Below, piece after piece: positions 18,718 through 27,790 of a DNA stretch of 64,000 nt. Where the stretch lies: assembly GCF_003121925.1 (NCBI RefSeq), contig NZ_QEWR01000004.1:1-64000 (forward strand), given 5' to 3'. The notes under the pieces were generated by a model. That model did no database searches, was not told the DNA's origin, and was given only the letters and a program-made list of their open reading frames with translations. This DNA is from Ignatzschineria indica (GTDB lineage Bacteria > Pseudomonadota > Gammaproteobacteria > Cardiobacteriales > Wohlfahrtiimonadaceae). Numbering within the stretch: the stretch's first letter is position 1; every line of letters starts with the position of its first letter. The position numbers and the translations under genes are program-made.

Positions 18718-20196
18718 ATGAAAGAGAATATCTATGCTGTTATTGATTTAGGCTCGAATAGTTTTCATATGGCAGTAATGCAGGAAGATCATGGCAGAAT
18801 CATGGTGGTCGATCGCATTAAGGAGATGGTGCAGTTAGGATATGGTCTACTCGATGGTGGTGGCATTGATCCTGTTGTCAGAGAGCGGGCACTCCACTGT
18901 CTACGGATGTTTCGAGAGCGTTTAGTCAATATTGCCCCTCAAAATTGCCGGGCTGTGGGGACGTTAACGCTTCGAAAGATGAAAGATCCTCATTTTATTA
19001 AAGAAGCGGAAGCGGCTTTAGGTCTACCTATTGATATCATTTCTGGTCGAGAAGAGGCGCGTCTGATCTATCTAGGCGTTTCTCAATATGTGCATGTTGA
19101 GAATCAAGATCTTTTTGTGATGGATATTGGTGGGGGAAGTACCGAATTTATCTTAGGTCATCAGAATAGTATTAAATCGGCTTATAGCCGTGATGTGGGC
19201 TGTGTCAATATGACTCGCCGTTTCTTTCCTGACAGAGCTTTTACTCAGCAGGGATATGAGCAGGCGCTGATCTATATTGAGTCGGAATTGCAATCGCTCC
19301 GTTACCTTATACCGTACAAAGATGCTTATTTTATTGGAACATCTGGCACGATTAAAACAATTGGGACCTTGATCACCTATTTAGGTTTTGAGGATGAGGT
19401 GATTACGAGAGAAGCTCTTAAAAGGCTTGTGCGTAAGTTTATCGCTTTAGGATCTGTTAAGAAGATTGCTAAATTTTTCGATATTAGTGAATTGCGGGCA
19501 GATGTAATCGGTGCCGGTTTAGTGATTTTACAGGCGGCTTTTAAAATTCTTTCGATTAAGCAGATGGCCGTGACAAATGTGGCATTGCGAGAAGGGATTC
19601 TTTTTGATCTTTTAGGACGAGTCCAACAGAAAGATCGCCGAGATGAGACCATCAATAGTCTTATTACTCGATTGGGGGCTGATGAAGGGCAGGCGCGCCG
19701 GGTTGCTATCAGCAGTCTCAAATTAGCAAAGATGTTGAAGAATCGAGAAGGGGAGAAGATCACCCTCAATGAGGAGGCGCTCCGTTACCTTAAGTGGGCC
19801 TCTTATCTTCATGAGATCGGTTTGTCGATCTCCCATCATCGTCACTTTCGTCACTCTGCCTATCTTGTTGAGCATGCCGATTTAGATGGTTTTAGTAAGC
19901 AGGATCAGCGAATTTTAGCCACTATTATTCGCAATCATCAACGAAAAATAGATCTTGATGACTTTACTGGCCTTCCCGAATATCTATTGAAGGTGACACT
20001 TCTGCTGCGTGTTTCGGTCCTCTTTAATCGCGGTCGTTATTTACAAGAATCACCGACGGTAGAGATTATTGTGTCAGATAAGGAGATAGAACTCCATTTT
20101 GAGGAGAATTGGTTAAAAGAGCATCCCCTCTTTCAAGAAGATCTCTCAAGTGAGCGACGCTTCTTGCGTCAAGCGGGCATTGATCTTACCTGGTAG
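18718..20196 (+). CDS. ppx: Ppx/GppA-family exopolyphosphatase
   Basis: This 492-residue protein has the ASKHA phosphatase fold: phosphate loop 1 AVIDLGSNSFHM near the N-terminus, the second loop VMDIGGGSTEFILG (about residues 135-150), and a C-terminal HD-like helical domain from about 310 with HEIG and SHHRH histidines. Members hydrolyse terminal phosphates of polyphosphate (Ppx) or pppGpp (GppA); the two are hard to tell apart from sequence alone. Length is nearer GppA (494) than E. coli Ppx (513). No ppk is nearby. ATG 18718 was chosen because it gives the conserved N-terminus. Confidence 0.88.
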   Translation: MKENIYAVIDLGSNSFHMAVMQEDHGRIMVVDRIKEMVQLGYGLLDGGGIDPVVRERALHCLRMFRERLVNIAPQNCRAVGTLTLRKMKDPHFIKEAEAALGLPIDIISGREEARLIYLGVSQYVHVENQDLFVMDIGGGSTEFILGHQNSIKSAYSRDVGCVNMTRRFFPDRAFTQQGYEQALIYIESELQSLRYLIPYKDAYFIGTSGTIKTIGTLITYLGFEDEVITREALKRLVRKFIALGSVKKIAKFFDISELRADVIGAGLVILQAAFKILSIKQMAVTNVALREGILFDLLGRVQQKDRRDETINSLITRLGADEGQARRVAISSLKLAKMLKNREGEKITLNEEALRYLKWASYLHEIGLSISHHRHFRHSAYLVEHADLDGFSKQDQRILATIIRNHQRKIDLDDFTGLPEYLLKVTLLLRVSVLFNRGRYLQESPTVEIIVSDKEIELHFEENWLKEHPLFQEDLSSERRFLRQAGIDLTW

Positions 20197-20241
20197 TGAG
20201 CGCACTTTTAAAGATGTTAGCGATATTAGCTCTGTTGGAAT

Positions 20242-20295
20242 TTTAAAGAGTTCAAAGACTTTAAAGACTTTAAAGAATTTAAAGATGTTAAAGGG
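20242..20295. repeat. 9-bp tandem array, 6 copies (degenerate)
   Basis: Units of the form TTTAAAGAC start at 20242, 20251, 20260, 20269, 20278 and 20287 with one or two changes each. The array fills the space between the ppx stop and its terminator. Confidence 0.92.
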
Positions 20296-20325
20296 CTTCC
20301 CGATATTTAAATCGAGAAGCCTTTT
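20294..20325. terminator. Terminator hairpin between convergent ppx and HAD genes
   Basis: GGCTTC with CGAT (20294-20304) pairs with 20311-20321 around a 6-nt loop, with one mismatch, and is followed on the plus strand by TTTTC. It lies between two converging genes and probably serves ppx. Confidence 0.75.
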
Positions 20326-20332
20326 CTTTCGA

Positions 20333-21259
20333 CTATCTATTTTTGATGATGAAATCGGGATAAATTTTGGATGCTTCAATATAGGGTTTGGGATCACGCC
20401 CTCGAAGAAAGCCCCAATCTGCTTTGAGCAGGGTTTTACATCCTGCTTCATTTCCACCTAAGATATCGGTATGGAGTGTATCTCCCACCATTAAGATGCG
20501 ATTTGCCTCAAATGCTCCAACCACCTCTTCAATTTTATTAAAAGCGGCTCTATAGCTATTCTGGAACGGTTTGCCACAATAGGTGATCTCAAGATCAGGA
20601 ATCATCTTAAGAAGTTCAATCGCGTAATAACCCGGCTCCACTGAAAATGAGGTCTCTAGCGGTGCGCTAATATCAGGATTCCCAATGATCACTGGACGTC
20701 GACGCTTAATGAGAGAGATGGTGAGAAGATCTTGCCATTTTTGATTCCAATAGCTCGTTGCAAGAAAGATAAAGCCATCCACACGATCGATATTTTCTTT
20801 TGAGAGAAGTACAGTATTTGCCGGCATTCGCTCAATAAAGGCACCATCGCCCACAATCACACCCCAAGTGCCACCGGCACGTGTTAATTCAAAGTGGGGA
20901 AGTTCAAGCTCTACAGCATCTCGAGAGGAGATAATGTGGGATGCCGGAATATCATATCCTAAAGGGGGATACATTTTAGCTCGCACATCGGTGGGATAAG
21001 ATGCACCATTTGTGAGGATAAAAGCCTCTTTTCCTTCACTCTGTAAGGCTTTGATAGTATCGGGCATGTGAGGAACGGCAGTGCCTCCCACGTTGAGTAC
21101 TCCAAAACCATCGAGTAACAAGATATCAAACTGCTCTTTGATCGCAAGAAGGGAGTCGACTTGCTCCGCTGCTTTGATGGGAGCATCACTTTCAGGAAAG
21201 AGTCGGTCATGATTGTAATGAGTATCATAGAGTGACCAAACTTTATCAAAATCAAGCAT
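20333..21259 (-). CDS. HAD-superfamily hydrolase, class IIA (NagD-like)
   Basis: This 308-residue protein has HAD motif I LLLDGFGVL (about residues 40-48), motif II TNGAS, a class IIA cap, a lysine in GKP and motif IV VGDTLHTDI. The residue two after the nucleophile Asp, normally an Asp acting as acid/base, is Phe; an aromatic residue here is also seen in the subfamily containing DxWG-type members. Substrates of the family are sugar phosphates or nucleotides; none is indicated. The gene faces ppx and is divergent from the MATE gene. Role unknown. Confidence 0.85.
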   Translation of the reverse strand: MLDFDKVWSLYDTHYNHDRLFPESDAPIKAAEQVDSLLAIKEQFDILLLDGFGVLNVGGTAVPHMPDTIKALQSEGKEAFILTNGASYPTDVRAKMYPPLGYDIPASHIISSRDAVELELPHFELTRAGGTWGVIVGDGAFIERMPANTVLLSKENIDRVDGFIFLATSYWNQKWQDLLTISLIKRRRPVIIGNPDISAPLETSFSVEPGYYAIELLKMIPDLEITYCGKPFQNSYRAAFNKIEEVVGAFEANRILMVGDTLHTDILGGNEAGCKTLLKADWGFLRGRDPKPYIEASKIYPDFIIKNR

Positions 21260-21451
21260 TTTACACCTTTATTGCAAGAAGTCGGGTTGTCAAAAAATTA
21301 GAGCTCTACCATATCATACCTTTATGGCAATGTTTTAACATGTTGTTTTAAGTGATTAGCAGATAATTATTTGAGATCATATTGGTTGGAAATCCTCTTT
21401 AAATTATATTTTAATTTTCACTATCCTTTTCCTCAAAAAGCAGAGTAAACT

Positions 21452-22825
21452 ATGGCTATTATCAGCTACCTTGAGGTTTTTGTGCGCCGTTATAATCTTC
21501 TTGTAATTAAACTTTTTGCAAGTTATGTGATTCCTACTGTGCTTGCGATGTTTATTAGTGGAACCTATCAGATAGTTGATGGTTTCTTTGTAGGACATTT
21601 TATCGGTGTTGATGGGTTAGCTGCTGTCAATATTGGTTGGTCATATATCACCCTCCTCTTGGGATTTGGTTTTTTAGTTGGGGTCGGGATCGGAAGCCTC
21701 TACTCTATTGCCAAGGGGGAAGAGGAGGATCAAAAAGCCCGTAAAATATTGGGGCAAGCTCTTTTTCTACAATTTGTTCCCGGCATCTTAATTGGAGTGA
21801 CGCTCTATACGCTCGCTCCCTGGCTAGTGAGTGTTTTAGGTGTTTCTGGAGATACGGCAGAGATGTCGATCCTCTTTATTCGTACCTTCTCTTTTGCGGC
21901 GCCTTTTGTTATCGGTAGTTTAGCGATGCCCTTTATTGTTCGAAACGTGGGAACTCCTCTACGAGCAACGGGTTATATTGCAGCTGGGGTGGCCGTCAAT
22001 ATTCTTCTCTCATTTCTCCTTATCTCCTACTTTAAGATCGGCATATTAGGTGCTGCTTTAGCGAGTATTGGTGGGGAATTAGTGGCGATGACTTTAGGTG
22101 GCTACTATATCTTAAAGCAGAGCGAAGAGAGATTATGCCTTTCTGATTTTAAGCCCGATTTTAAATTATTAGGGCGCATCCTTTTAACAGGTAGTTCCGC
22201 TTTTTTCACCTTTATCTATATCGGCTTTATTATGACGTTGCATCATAAAGCATTAGTTCTTTATGGTGGGACTGTTGCTGTTTCTGCCTATACGATCGCT
22301 GGCTATCTTTTGACGATCTACTATTTTGCTGTTGAGGGAGTTGCCAATGGAGCCCAACCCTTAATTAGTCGATTTTATGGAGAAGAGCGGGTAATGTCGA
22401 CCCGCTATGTTACAAGATTAATGATCTATGTGGGTTTAGGCATTGGGATTATTATCACCGCATTTTTGCTTATCTTTCCCCATTTTTTTACAAGCTGGTT
22501 TACCGATGACCCACAATTGACAGAGGTGACAGCTTACGCTTTAAGATTGCATCTTGCTGTCCTCTTTTTAGATGGGCTTTTTGTGACAGCAACAATGTTT
22601 TTCCAAGCAATTGGTGAAGGGCAGAAGGCGCTGGTTATCTCCATTGGGAACTTGATACTCCAAGTCCCATTCCTTTATATTCTTCCAAAGTATTGGGGAT
22701 TAGATGGCGTCTGGTTAACGATGCCTATCGCTACAGTCCTTTTGGCAATTCCTGTCAGTATTATGTTTTATCGTCGTTATCAGCGAATAACGGATGAAGA
22801 GTTTGAAGATGAGCTAGGCGGGTAG
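21452..22825 (+). CDS. MATE-family multidrug/Na+ (or H+) antiporter
   Basis: This 457-residue protein has 12 predicted membrane helices in two similar halves, with the MATE N-terminal pattern (IPTVLAMFISGTYQIVDGFFVGHFIGVDGLAAVNI) in helices 1-2 and a corresponding second-half block. MATE proteins export cationic drugs and dyes in exchange for Na+ or H+. Length is typical. The C-terminal tail is short and acidic (ITDEEFEDELGG). It stands alone between a divergent HAD gene and a convergent sulfatase. Substrate unknown. Confidence 0.9.
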   Translation: MAIISYLEVFVRRYNLLVIKLFASYVIPTVLAMFISGTYQIVDGFFVGHFIGVDGLAAVNIGWSYITLLLGFGFLVGVGIGSLYSIAKGEEEDQKARKILGQALFLQFVPGILIGVTLYTLAPWLVSVLGVSGDTAEMSILFIRTFSFAAPFVIGSLAMPFIVRNVGTPLRATGYIAAGVAVNILLSFLLISYFKIGILGAALASIGGELVAMTLGGYYILKQSEERLCLSDFKPDFKLLGRILLTGSSAFFTFIYIGFIMTLHHKALVLYGGTVAVSAYTIAGYLLTIYYFAVEGVANGAQPLISRFYGEERVMSTRYVTRLMIYVGLGIGIIITAFLLIFPHFFTSWFTDDPQLTEVTAYALRLHLAVLFLDGLFVTATMFFQAIGEGQKALVISIGNLILQVPFLYILPKYWGLDGVWLTMPIATVLLAIPVSIMFYRRYQRITDEEFEDELGG

Positions 22826-22868
22826 TGAAAGAGAACAGCTCTCTATAGGAAGTTTTATTGTTGAATTT

Positions 22869-22903
22869 AGCTATTGATAGCTATTGATAGCTATTGATAG
22901 CTA
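22869..22903. repeat. 10-bp tandem array, 3.5 copies
   Basis: AGCTATTGAT repeats at 22869, 22879 and 22889 with a partial AGCTA after it, in the spacer beyond the MATE gene. Confidence 0.95.
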
Positions 22904-22905
22904 CC

Positions 22906-22995
22906 AAAAAGCCAATGTAACGCATCATATCTTACAAATTCTAATTCTATTATGAATTCTATTATGAATTGTATGATGAATTACATTGGCTTCAT
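22906..22995 (-). terminator. Long-loop hairpin after the sulfatase gene
   Basis: A perfect 10-bp inverted repeat (22911-22920 and 22981-22990, GCCAATGTAA) flanks a 60-nt loop that itself contains AATTCTATTATG repeats. On the minus strand the second arm runs into five T, as for a terminator of the sulfatase-like gene. Confidence 0.6.
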
Positions 22996-23038
22996 TTTGA
23001 CTGATTTCTTTGATAGATCGTTTTATTGCTCCCTATTA

Positions 23039-24730
23039 TTAATCTGCAAAGAAGTTATATTCTAGTTGCTTATCAGATCGCCCATGTTCTCGGAAATATT
23101 GGAGATCTTCCGGCGTAATATCGAAGCGTTCAATCTCACTTCTAAAGTGGGGAATCGGCCGTTTATAGATAAAGCCGATCTCTTTTCCTTTACGGTTGAG
23201 TAGTGTTGGATACTCTGTAAATTGTTCGATGACGGCAGGTTGATATCCCATAAAATCCATCACCATTGGTGCCATAATCATCTGATTGGTAATGCCGGGA
23301 TTCTCCTTAAATTGCTCAATAAAAGGGCTCTCTATGACAGATTGATCAGCAAAGAGGAGTAGTGGAACGATTCCTTCCTCCATTGAGGTTGTTTTTGCAT
23401 CGCAATGGGTCTTCTTATTTTTAGGGTCGGAGAGATCTTGTCCATGATCAGATGTGTAGATCACAATGGTATCGGGGTATGTTTCGAGTAGTGCTTTTAG
23501 CTTTACAAAAAATTGATTTGTGTTTGCCAAAATAAGATTTTTGTAAGAGTTGAGTGCCTCCTCGGAGGTGGCATCTGCAAGCACAGTATTCTTCATTGCC
23601 GGCTCAAAGGGTGTTGGAAAACCAGTGTTTTGAAAAGGAAAGTGTGAGCCTTTAAGTCCAGCATAAATAAAGGTTGGTGTTTCGCTCTCTGCAAAGATAT
23701 CAGCAATGATATCGATCACTTCACCATCGTTCTTCAGTTGAGATGCAGGAATATTAACGACATTCTCTAGCTCTTTATCGGTATAAAAGTTATGTCCAGA
23801 GGCATTATGTTGTGCATCGATAACATAAGGCTTAAAGCCGGCAATTTCAGCAAGATCCCAAACGGTCGTATTATCTAAAAAGAGATCACTCGGCTCTTTA
23901 TTGAGGCGGGGAAGTTTTCGGGCGGCAAGATTGGAGGTATCGCTACAGTTTGAAAAGGAAGCGATTAGGCCAAAGTCATAAACAGTGTCGGGGGGAAAAG
24001 TGGTCAGCGCGGGTGTTGTGCCGGCACGATTTTCAAGAGAGACCATATCACCACGGATCGATTCATCCATCACGACAATAATGTTGCGTGCTTTAGGGTG
24101 TGTAATATCAGCTGTTGTAGGTGCTTCTCGGGGATAGAAATCGAAACTGGCACCATCTGCACGCAGATAGTTAAGGTAGGTGAAAGTTACTACTTGGGCT
24201 ACAGGTGTAATGTAGGAAGCGCGTCCATTGGTTCCTTTTCCACTTTTGTTGTAGATGATCATTAACATGCCGGCAAGCGCGATAAGATAGAGTGCGATGG
24301 CTGTTGTTGTTCCCTTCCAACCCATATAGAGCTTTGGAAAGAGAAAGATGCCGATCGTGATAGGAAGATGGTAGAGAATCGCCATAAATATAGCATTCTG
24401 ATAGCCTAAAGCAGCATCTTTAATCATGACGCGGGCATCCATTAGAGTACGAAAATCCTCATAATCCGGCTCACTCCCTGCTGAAAAATAGTAGATCAGA
24501 TAGGTCATAGAGCCAAAGAGAAAGAGGAGGTAGAGGGGGATGCGATAGCGCATTTTGGTAAAAGCAAAGAGCTCAACAATTGTGAGTGCAAAGAGCGCTG
24601 TTAAGAGATGGCGAATGAGCCGATCTGGGCGTTCAATTGAGATATAGTAGTAAGCTTTTCCCTCAATAAAGGGGTAGTTAATTAGAATAAAGCCGAGGGC
24701 AATTAAGATAATTTTACTCAGAAGGCGCAT
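23039..24730 (-). CDS. Phosphoethanolamine-transferase-like sulfatase, inner membrane
   Basis: This 563-residue protein has five predicted N-terminal membrane helices (about residues 1-195) and a periplasmic alkaline-phosphatase-fold domain. Metal-site motifs are visible: NIIVVMDESIRGDMVS (about 225-240), GSHFPF (about 380) and TSDHGQDL (about 440). The layout is that of EptA/EptB/OpgE transferases, which move phosphoethanolamine from phosphatidylethanolamine to lipid A or other envelope glycans. The stretch where the nucleophilic Thr of EptA is expected reads SNCSDTSN, so the nucleophile cannot be named with certainty. It is alone on its strand, with a TATAAT-like element on the minus strand at 24789-24794. 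Confidence 0.82.
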   Translation of the reverse strand: MRLLSKIILIALGFILINYPFIEGKAYYYISIERPDRLIRHLLTALFALTIVELFAFTKMRYRIPLYLLFLFGSMTYLIYYFSAGSEPDYEDFRTLMDARVMIKDAALGYQNAIFMAILYHLPITIGIFLFPKLYMGWKGTTTAIALYLIALAGMLMIIYNKSGKGTNGRASYITPVAQVVTFTYLNYLRADGASFDFYPREAPTTADITHPKARNIIVVMDESIRGDMVSLENRAGTTPALTTFPPDTVYDFGLIASFSNCSDTSNLAARKLPRLNKEPSDLFLDNTTVWDLAEIAGFKPYVIDAQHNASGHNFYTDKELENVVNIPASQLKNDGEVIDIIADIFAESETPTFIYAGLKGSHFPFQNTGFPTPFEPAMKNTVLADATSEEALNSYKNLILANTNQFFVKLKALLETYPDTIVIYTSDHGQDLSDPKNKKTHCDAKTTSMEEGIVPLLLFADQSVIESPFIEQFKENPGITNQMIMAPMVMDFMGYQPAVIEQFTEYPTLLNRKGKEIGFIYKRPIPHFRSEIERFDITPEDLQYFREHGRSDKQLEYNFFAD

Positions 24731-24996
24731 AGATACTCTTGCTCCTATTTCAGGAATGAATGGAAATCAGGGATGAATGGAATTTTGCATTATACCGATT
24801 TTTTTTGAGGCGCTCTTCAAACATCTCAAAGATCATTTGAAATAGGGATATAATGCAAAGGTCAGTATAAAGTCAGGGGCGCAAGTAGAGATGAAAGACT
24901 CTTACGAGAAGCGTATTAAGAGGATTGTAGCGGGATATCACCGCCGTCTATGTTAAAATAGAGCCTCTTTCGATAACTTAAGAATAGGAACAGTGC

Positions 24997-26469
24997 ATGC
25001 AATTTCAGGATCTGCGGGAATTTATTGCTTTTTTAGAGGCGCGTGGTGAGCTTAAGCGAATTACAGAAGAGATCGATCCCTACTTAGAGATGACCGAAAT
25101 CAGTGATCGGACCTTAAGGAGAGAGGGTCCGGCGCTTCTGTTTGAAAATCCTAAGGGTTTTGATATGCCTGTCTTAACCAACCTTTTTGGAACACCGGAG
25201 CGTGTTGCTTTTGGTATGGGACAAGAATCGGTAGAGAAGTTGCGGGAAGTTGGAGAGTTCTTGGCTTTTCTTAAAGAACCAGAAGCACCGGAAAATCTCA
25301 AAGATGCTTGGCAGAAACTACCACAATTTAAACAGATCTTGTCGATGCGGCCTAAGCGGGTGAAAAAACCACTCTGTCAGGAGGTCATTTATGAAAAAGA
25401 GGAGATCGATCTGACAGCAATGCCGATTCAGCACTGTTGGCCAGGGGATGCAGCTCCCTTAGTCACTTGGGGATTAACCATTACTAAAGGCCCCTCGAAG
25501 CGAAGACAAAACTTAGGAATCTATCGTCAACAGGTGATTGGCAAAAATCGACTTATTATGCGCTGGCTAGCTCATCGTGGTGGTGCCCTTGATTATCGTG
25601 ATTTTCAGCTCAAAAATCCTGGAAAACCCTTCCCTGTTGTCGTGGCCTTAGGGGCAGATCCTGCAACGATTTTAGGTGCAGTGACACCGGTTCCTGACGC
25701 TCTTTCAGAATATGCTTTTGCTGGACTTTTGCGCGGAAAAAGAACTGCTATTGCGCGTGCAACACTTCACCCTGAACTCTCTGTGCCGGCCTCAGCAGAG
25801 ATTATCTTAGAGGGTTATATCTATCCAGATGATATGGCGGAAGAGGGACCTTATGGAGATCATACGGGCTACTATAATGAGACCGATTTTTTCCCTGTCT
25901 TTACTGTTGAGAGAATGACAACGAGAGTCAACCCGATCTACCATTCGACCTATACGGGAAGACCACCCGATGAGCCGGCAGTTTTGGGGGTTGCACTCAA
26001 TGAGGTCTTTGTCCCTATTTTACGTAAACAATTTCCAGAGATTGTCGATTTCTATCTTCCTCCAGAGGGCTGCTCTTACCGTATGGCAGTTGTCTCTATT
26101 AAAAAGCAGTACCCTGGGCATGCAAAACGGATCATGCTAGGGATCTGGTCTTATCTGCGCCAATTTATGTATACCAAATTTATTGTGATTGTGGATGAGG
26201 ATGTCAATTGCCGTAATTGGCAAGATGTTATCTGGGCGATCACGACCCGAATGGATCCATCTCGTGACACTGTTATGGTGGATAATACGCCGATCGATTA
26301 TCTCGATTTTGCCTCTCCCATTTCTGGATTGGGTTCGAAGATGGGGCTCGATGCTACCAATAAATGGGAAGGAGAGACCGACAGAGAGTGGGGAATCCCC
26401 ATTGTTCAAGATCCTGAAATTGTAGCGAAGGTTGATGCGAAGTGGGATCAGCTTAAGATCTTTGAGTAA
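24997..26469 (+). CDS. ubiD: 4-hydroxy-3-polyprenylbenzoate decarboxylase
   Basis: This 490-residue enzyme decarboxylates the ring in ubiquinone synthesis using prenylated FMN made by UbiX. The N-terminal [17 protein letters not shown], the [24 protein letters not shown] block in the middle and the acidic [10 protein letters not shown] (about residue 285) with the catalytic-site Glu/Asp cluster are those of UbiD. Length matches E. coli (497). It is separated by 266 bp from the divergent sulfatase and has its own promoter region; ubiX is not in this window. Confidence 0.96.
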   Translation: MQFQDLREFIAFLEARGELKRITEEIDPYLEMTEISDRTLRREGPALLFENPKGFDMPVLTNLFGTPERVAFGMGQESVEKLREVGEFLAFLKEPEAPENLKDAWQKLPQFKQILSMRPKRVKKPLCQEVIYEKEEIDLTAMPIQHCWPGDAAPLVTWGLTITKGPSKRRQNLGIYRQQVIGKNRLIMRWLAHRGGALDYRDFQLKNPGKPFPVVVALGADPATILGAVTPVPDALSEYAFAGLLRGKRTAIARATLHPELSVPASAEIILEGYIYPDDMAEEGPYGDHTGYYNETDFFPVFTVERMTTRVNPIYHSTYTGRPPDEPAVLGVALNEVFVPILRKQFPEIVDFYLPPEGCSYRMAVVSIKKQYPGHAKRIMLGIWSYLRQFMYTKFIVIVDEDVNCRNWQDVIWAITTRMDPSRDTVMVDNTPIDYLDFASPISGLGSKMGLDATNKWEGETDREWGIPIVQDPEIVAKVDAKWDQLKIFE

Positions 26470-26611
26470 TGATCTTTATGCGATATTTTGAAGGTATCAA
26501 TAGGAAGAGAATAGGCAAGATAATAGGTAAGGTAATAGATCAGTTGTCATCAGTTATCTAAGTTATCGATGGAGTGCTTCCTTATAATCGAATGGGAGCG
26601 AAGGAGTGAAG

Positions 26612-27175
26612 ATGAAGAAGTTACTAGAAATGAGCATTCTCTCTGTGGTGGCTCTTGTTGTTGTAGGTTGTGCTTCATTAAGTGGAGGGAATATCTCTAC
26701 TAATAATCCCAATGCTTATGGTGATTATCAAGTGGATATGATGAGTGATCGCGAGCTGATTGGGAAAGAGGCCATTTTAGGTGGGATGATCATTACAATG
26801 AATCAGCCTGCACTAGGGACCCGTATAGAGTTAGTACGTTATGAGCTCAATAGAGATGGTTATCCTCTTCGAAATGGGGAGATGGATAATAATCGTTTGA
26901 TTGTGGATATCCCCGGTGGTATCTCTGTACGAGGTTACTCTCCTGGTGATTATCTTACCGCTGTAGGTGTGATTAAATCGGCAGAAGAGATCTCTCTAGC
27001 GGGTGAGCGTGTTCGAGTGATTACGATGGAGGCCATCGATTATCAGTTTTGGCGAGATCCTAAAAGGGAGATCTATTACGACGAACCCTTCTTCAATAGC
27101 CCCGCAATCGGTTTCGGCTTTTATCGTCCTAATTGGGGTTTTGGATTTGGACCTTATGCCCCCTATTACTATTGA
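26612..27175 (+). CDS. Slp-family outer-membrane lipoprotein
   Basis: This 187-residue protein starts with a lipoprotein signal (MKKLLEMSILSVVALVVVGC) whose lipobox VVGC puts Cys20 as the lipidated residue, followed by Ala-Ser. The mature part (VDMMSDRELIGKEAILGGMI, then an OB-like beta region) resembles Slp starvation lipoproteins. The tail is aromatic and glycine-rich (GFGFYRPNWGFGFGPY). AAGGAG at 26601-26606 supports ATG 26612; the in-frame GTG at 26606 overlaps that site and is rejected. Function of Slp is linked to stress and stationary phase in enterics; role here is unknown. Confidence 0.78.
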   Translation: MKKLLEMSILSVVALVVVGCASLSGGNISTNNPNAYGDYQVDMMSDRELIGKEAILGGMIITMNQPALGTRIELVRYELNRDGYPLRNGEMDNNRLIVDIPGGISVRGYSPGDYLTAVGVIKSAEEISLAGERVRVITMEAIDYQFWRDPKREIYYDEPFFNSPAIGFGFYRPNWGFGFGPYAPYYY

Positions 27176-27354
27176 GGCTGATTAAGTGATAAAATTTAGG
27201 CGATTGAAGTGATAGAATAGTAAACAGTAAAAATTGAATCAAACCATTAAGGCACATTTCCCCACGGTAGGGATATGTTGTGGAGATAGCTATTAGTGGG
27301 CGATTAATAGAATAGATGAAACAGATAGAACGATATTAGATTGATGTGATCTTA

Positions 27355-27399
27355 AATAACTCGAATAACTTCAATAACTCCAATAACTCGAGTAACTCG
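27355..27399. repeat. 9-bp tandem array, 5 copies
   Basis: Units of the form AATAACTCG start at 27355, 27364, 27373, 27382 and 27391 with single-base differences. Confidence 0.93.
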
Positions 27400-27450
27400 A
27401 ACATCTTAAATAGTTTGAAATAATTGATCGATAGAGTGATTTGAATCGAT

Positions 27451-27500
27451 AAATTGGGATAATTTGGGATAAGTTAGGGTAAGTTAAGATAGGTTAGAGA
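27451..27500. repeat. 10-bp degenerate tandem array, 5 copies
   Basis: Units beginning at 27451, 27461, 27471, 27481 and 27491 share the pattern AA(G/A/T)TT(A/G)GGAT with drift along the array. Confidence 0.8.
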
Positions 27501-27551
27501 GTTATCAGATGAGATAACGTTGATCTAGAGCAGAAAAAGAGAAAGTTAGTT

Positions 27552-27597
27552 ATCAAAACTCGCAAGGCATCAGTTGGACTTGTCGAGTTTTGTTCTT
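27552..27597 (+). terminator. Orphan rho-independent terminator
   Basis: CAAAACTCG at 27554-27562 pairs with CGAGTTTTG at 27583-27591, the stem extends inward through AAG/CTT, and a T-rich tract follows. No gene ends near it on the plus strand; the Slp-like gene ends 377 bp upstream. Confidence 0.65.
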
Positions 27598-27736
27598 TCT
27601 TACTCTTGCAGAAATTAGAGCAGTAGATGGCTTGGAAGGGTCTTTGCACATCGAAATAATTATTTTAAAAAATAGAGATTAAGAGCAGAGACGCTATTTA
27701 TAAAGGGTAGATCTCAATGCGTAATCTCCTGAATTT

Positions 27737-27745
27737 TGGTATGAT
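27737..27745 (+). promoter_or_regulatory. Extended -10 promoter element of hemA
   Basis: TGG-TATGAT forms an extended -10 element 46 bp before the hemA start codon. No good -35 hexamer was found. Confidence 0.5.
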
Positions 27746-27790
27746 TTGGGCGATTATTACATTTGAGGATAGATTGGATTTTAATAGCTC

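Larger units (their letters stand above)
27176..27790. other. 615-bp spacer with two tandem arrays and an orphan terminator
   Basis: No open frame with a convincing ribosome site is present. The spacer holds a 9-bp array at 27355-27399, a 10-bp array at 27451-27500, a terminator hairpin at 27552-27597 that is nearly 380 bp after the upstream gene, and the hemA promoter near its right end. Confidence 0.7.

Noticed and set aside
27176-27790. Riboswitch or tRNA-like leader upstream of hemA
   Set aside because: No conserved aptamer sequence, no tRNA cloverleaf, and no terminator placed next to the hemA start.
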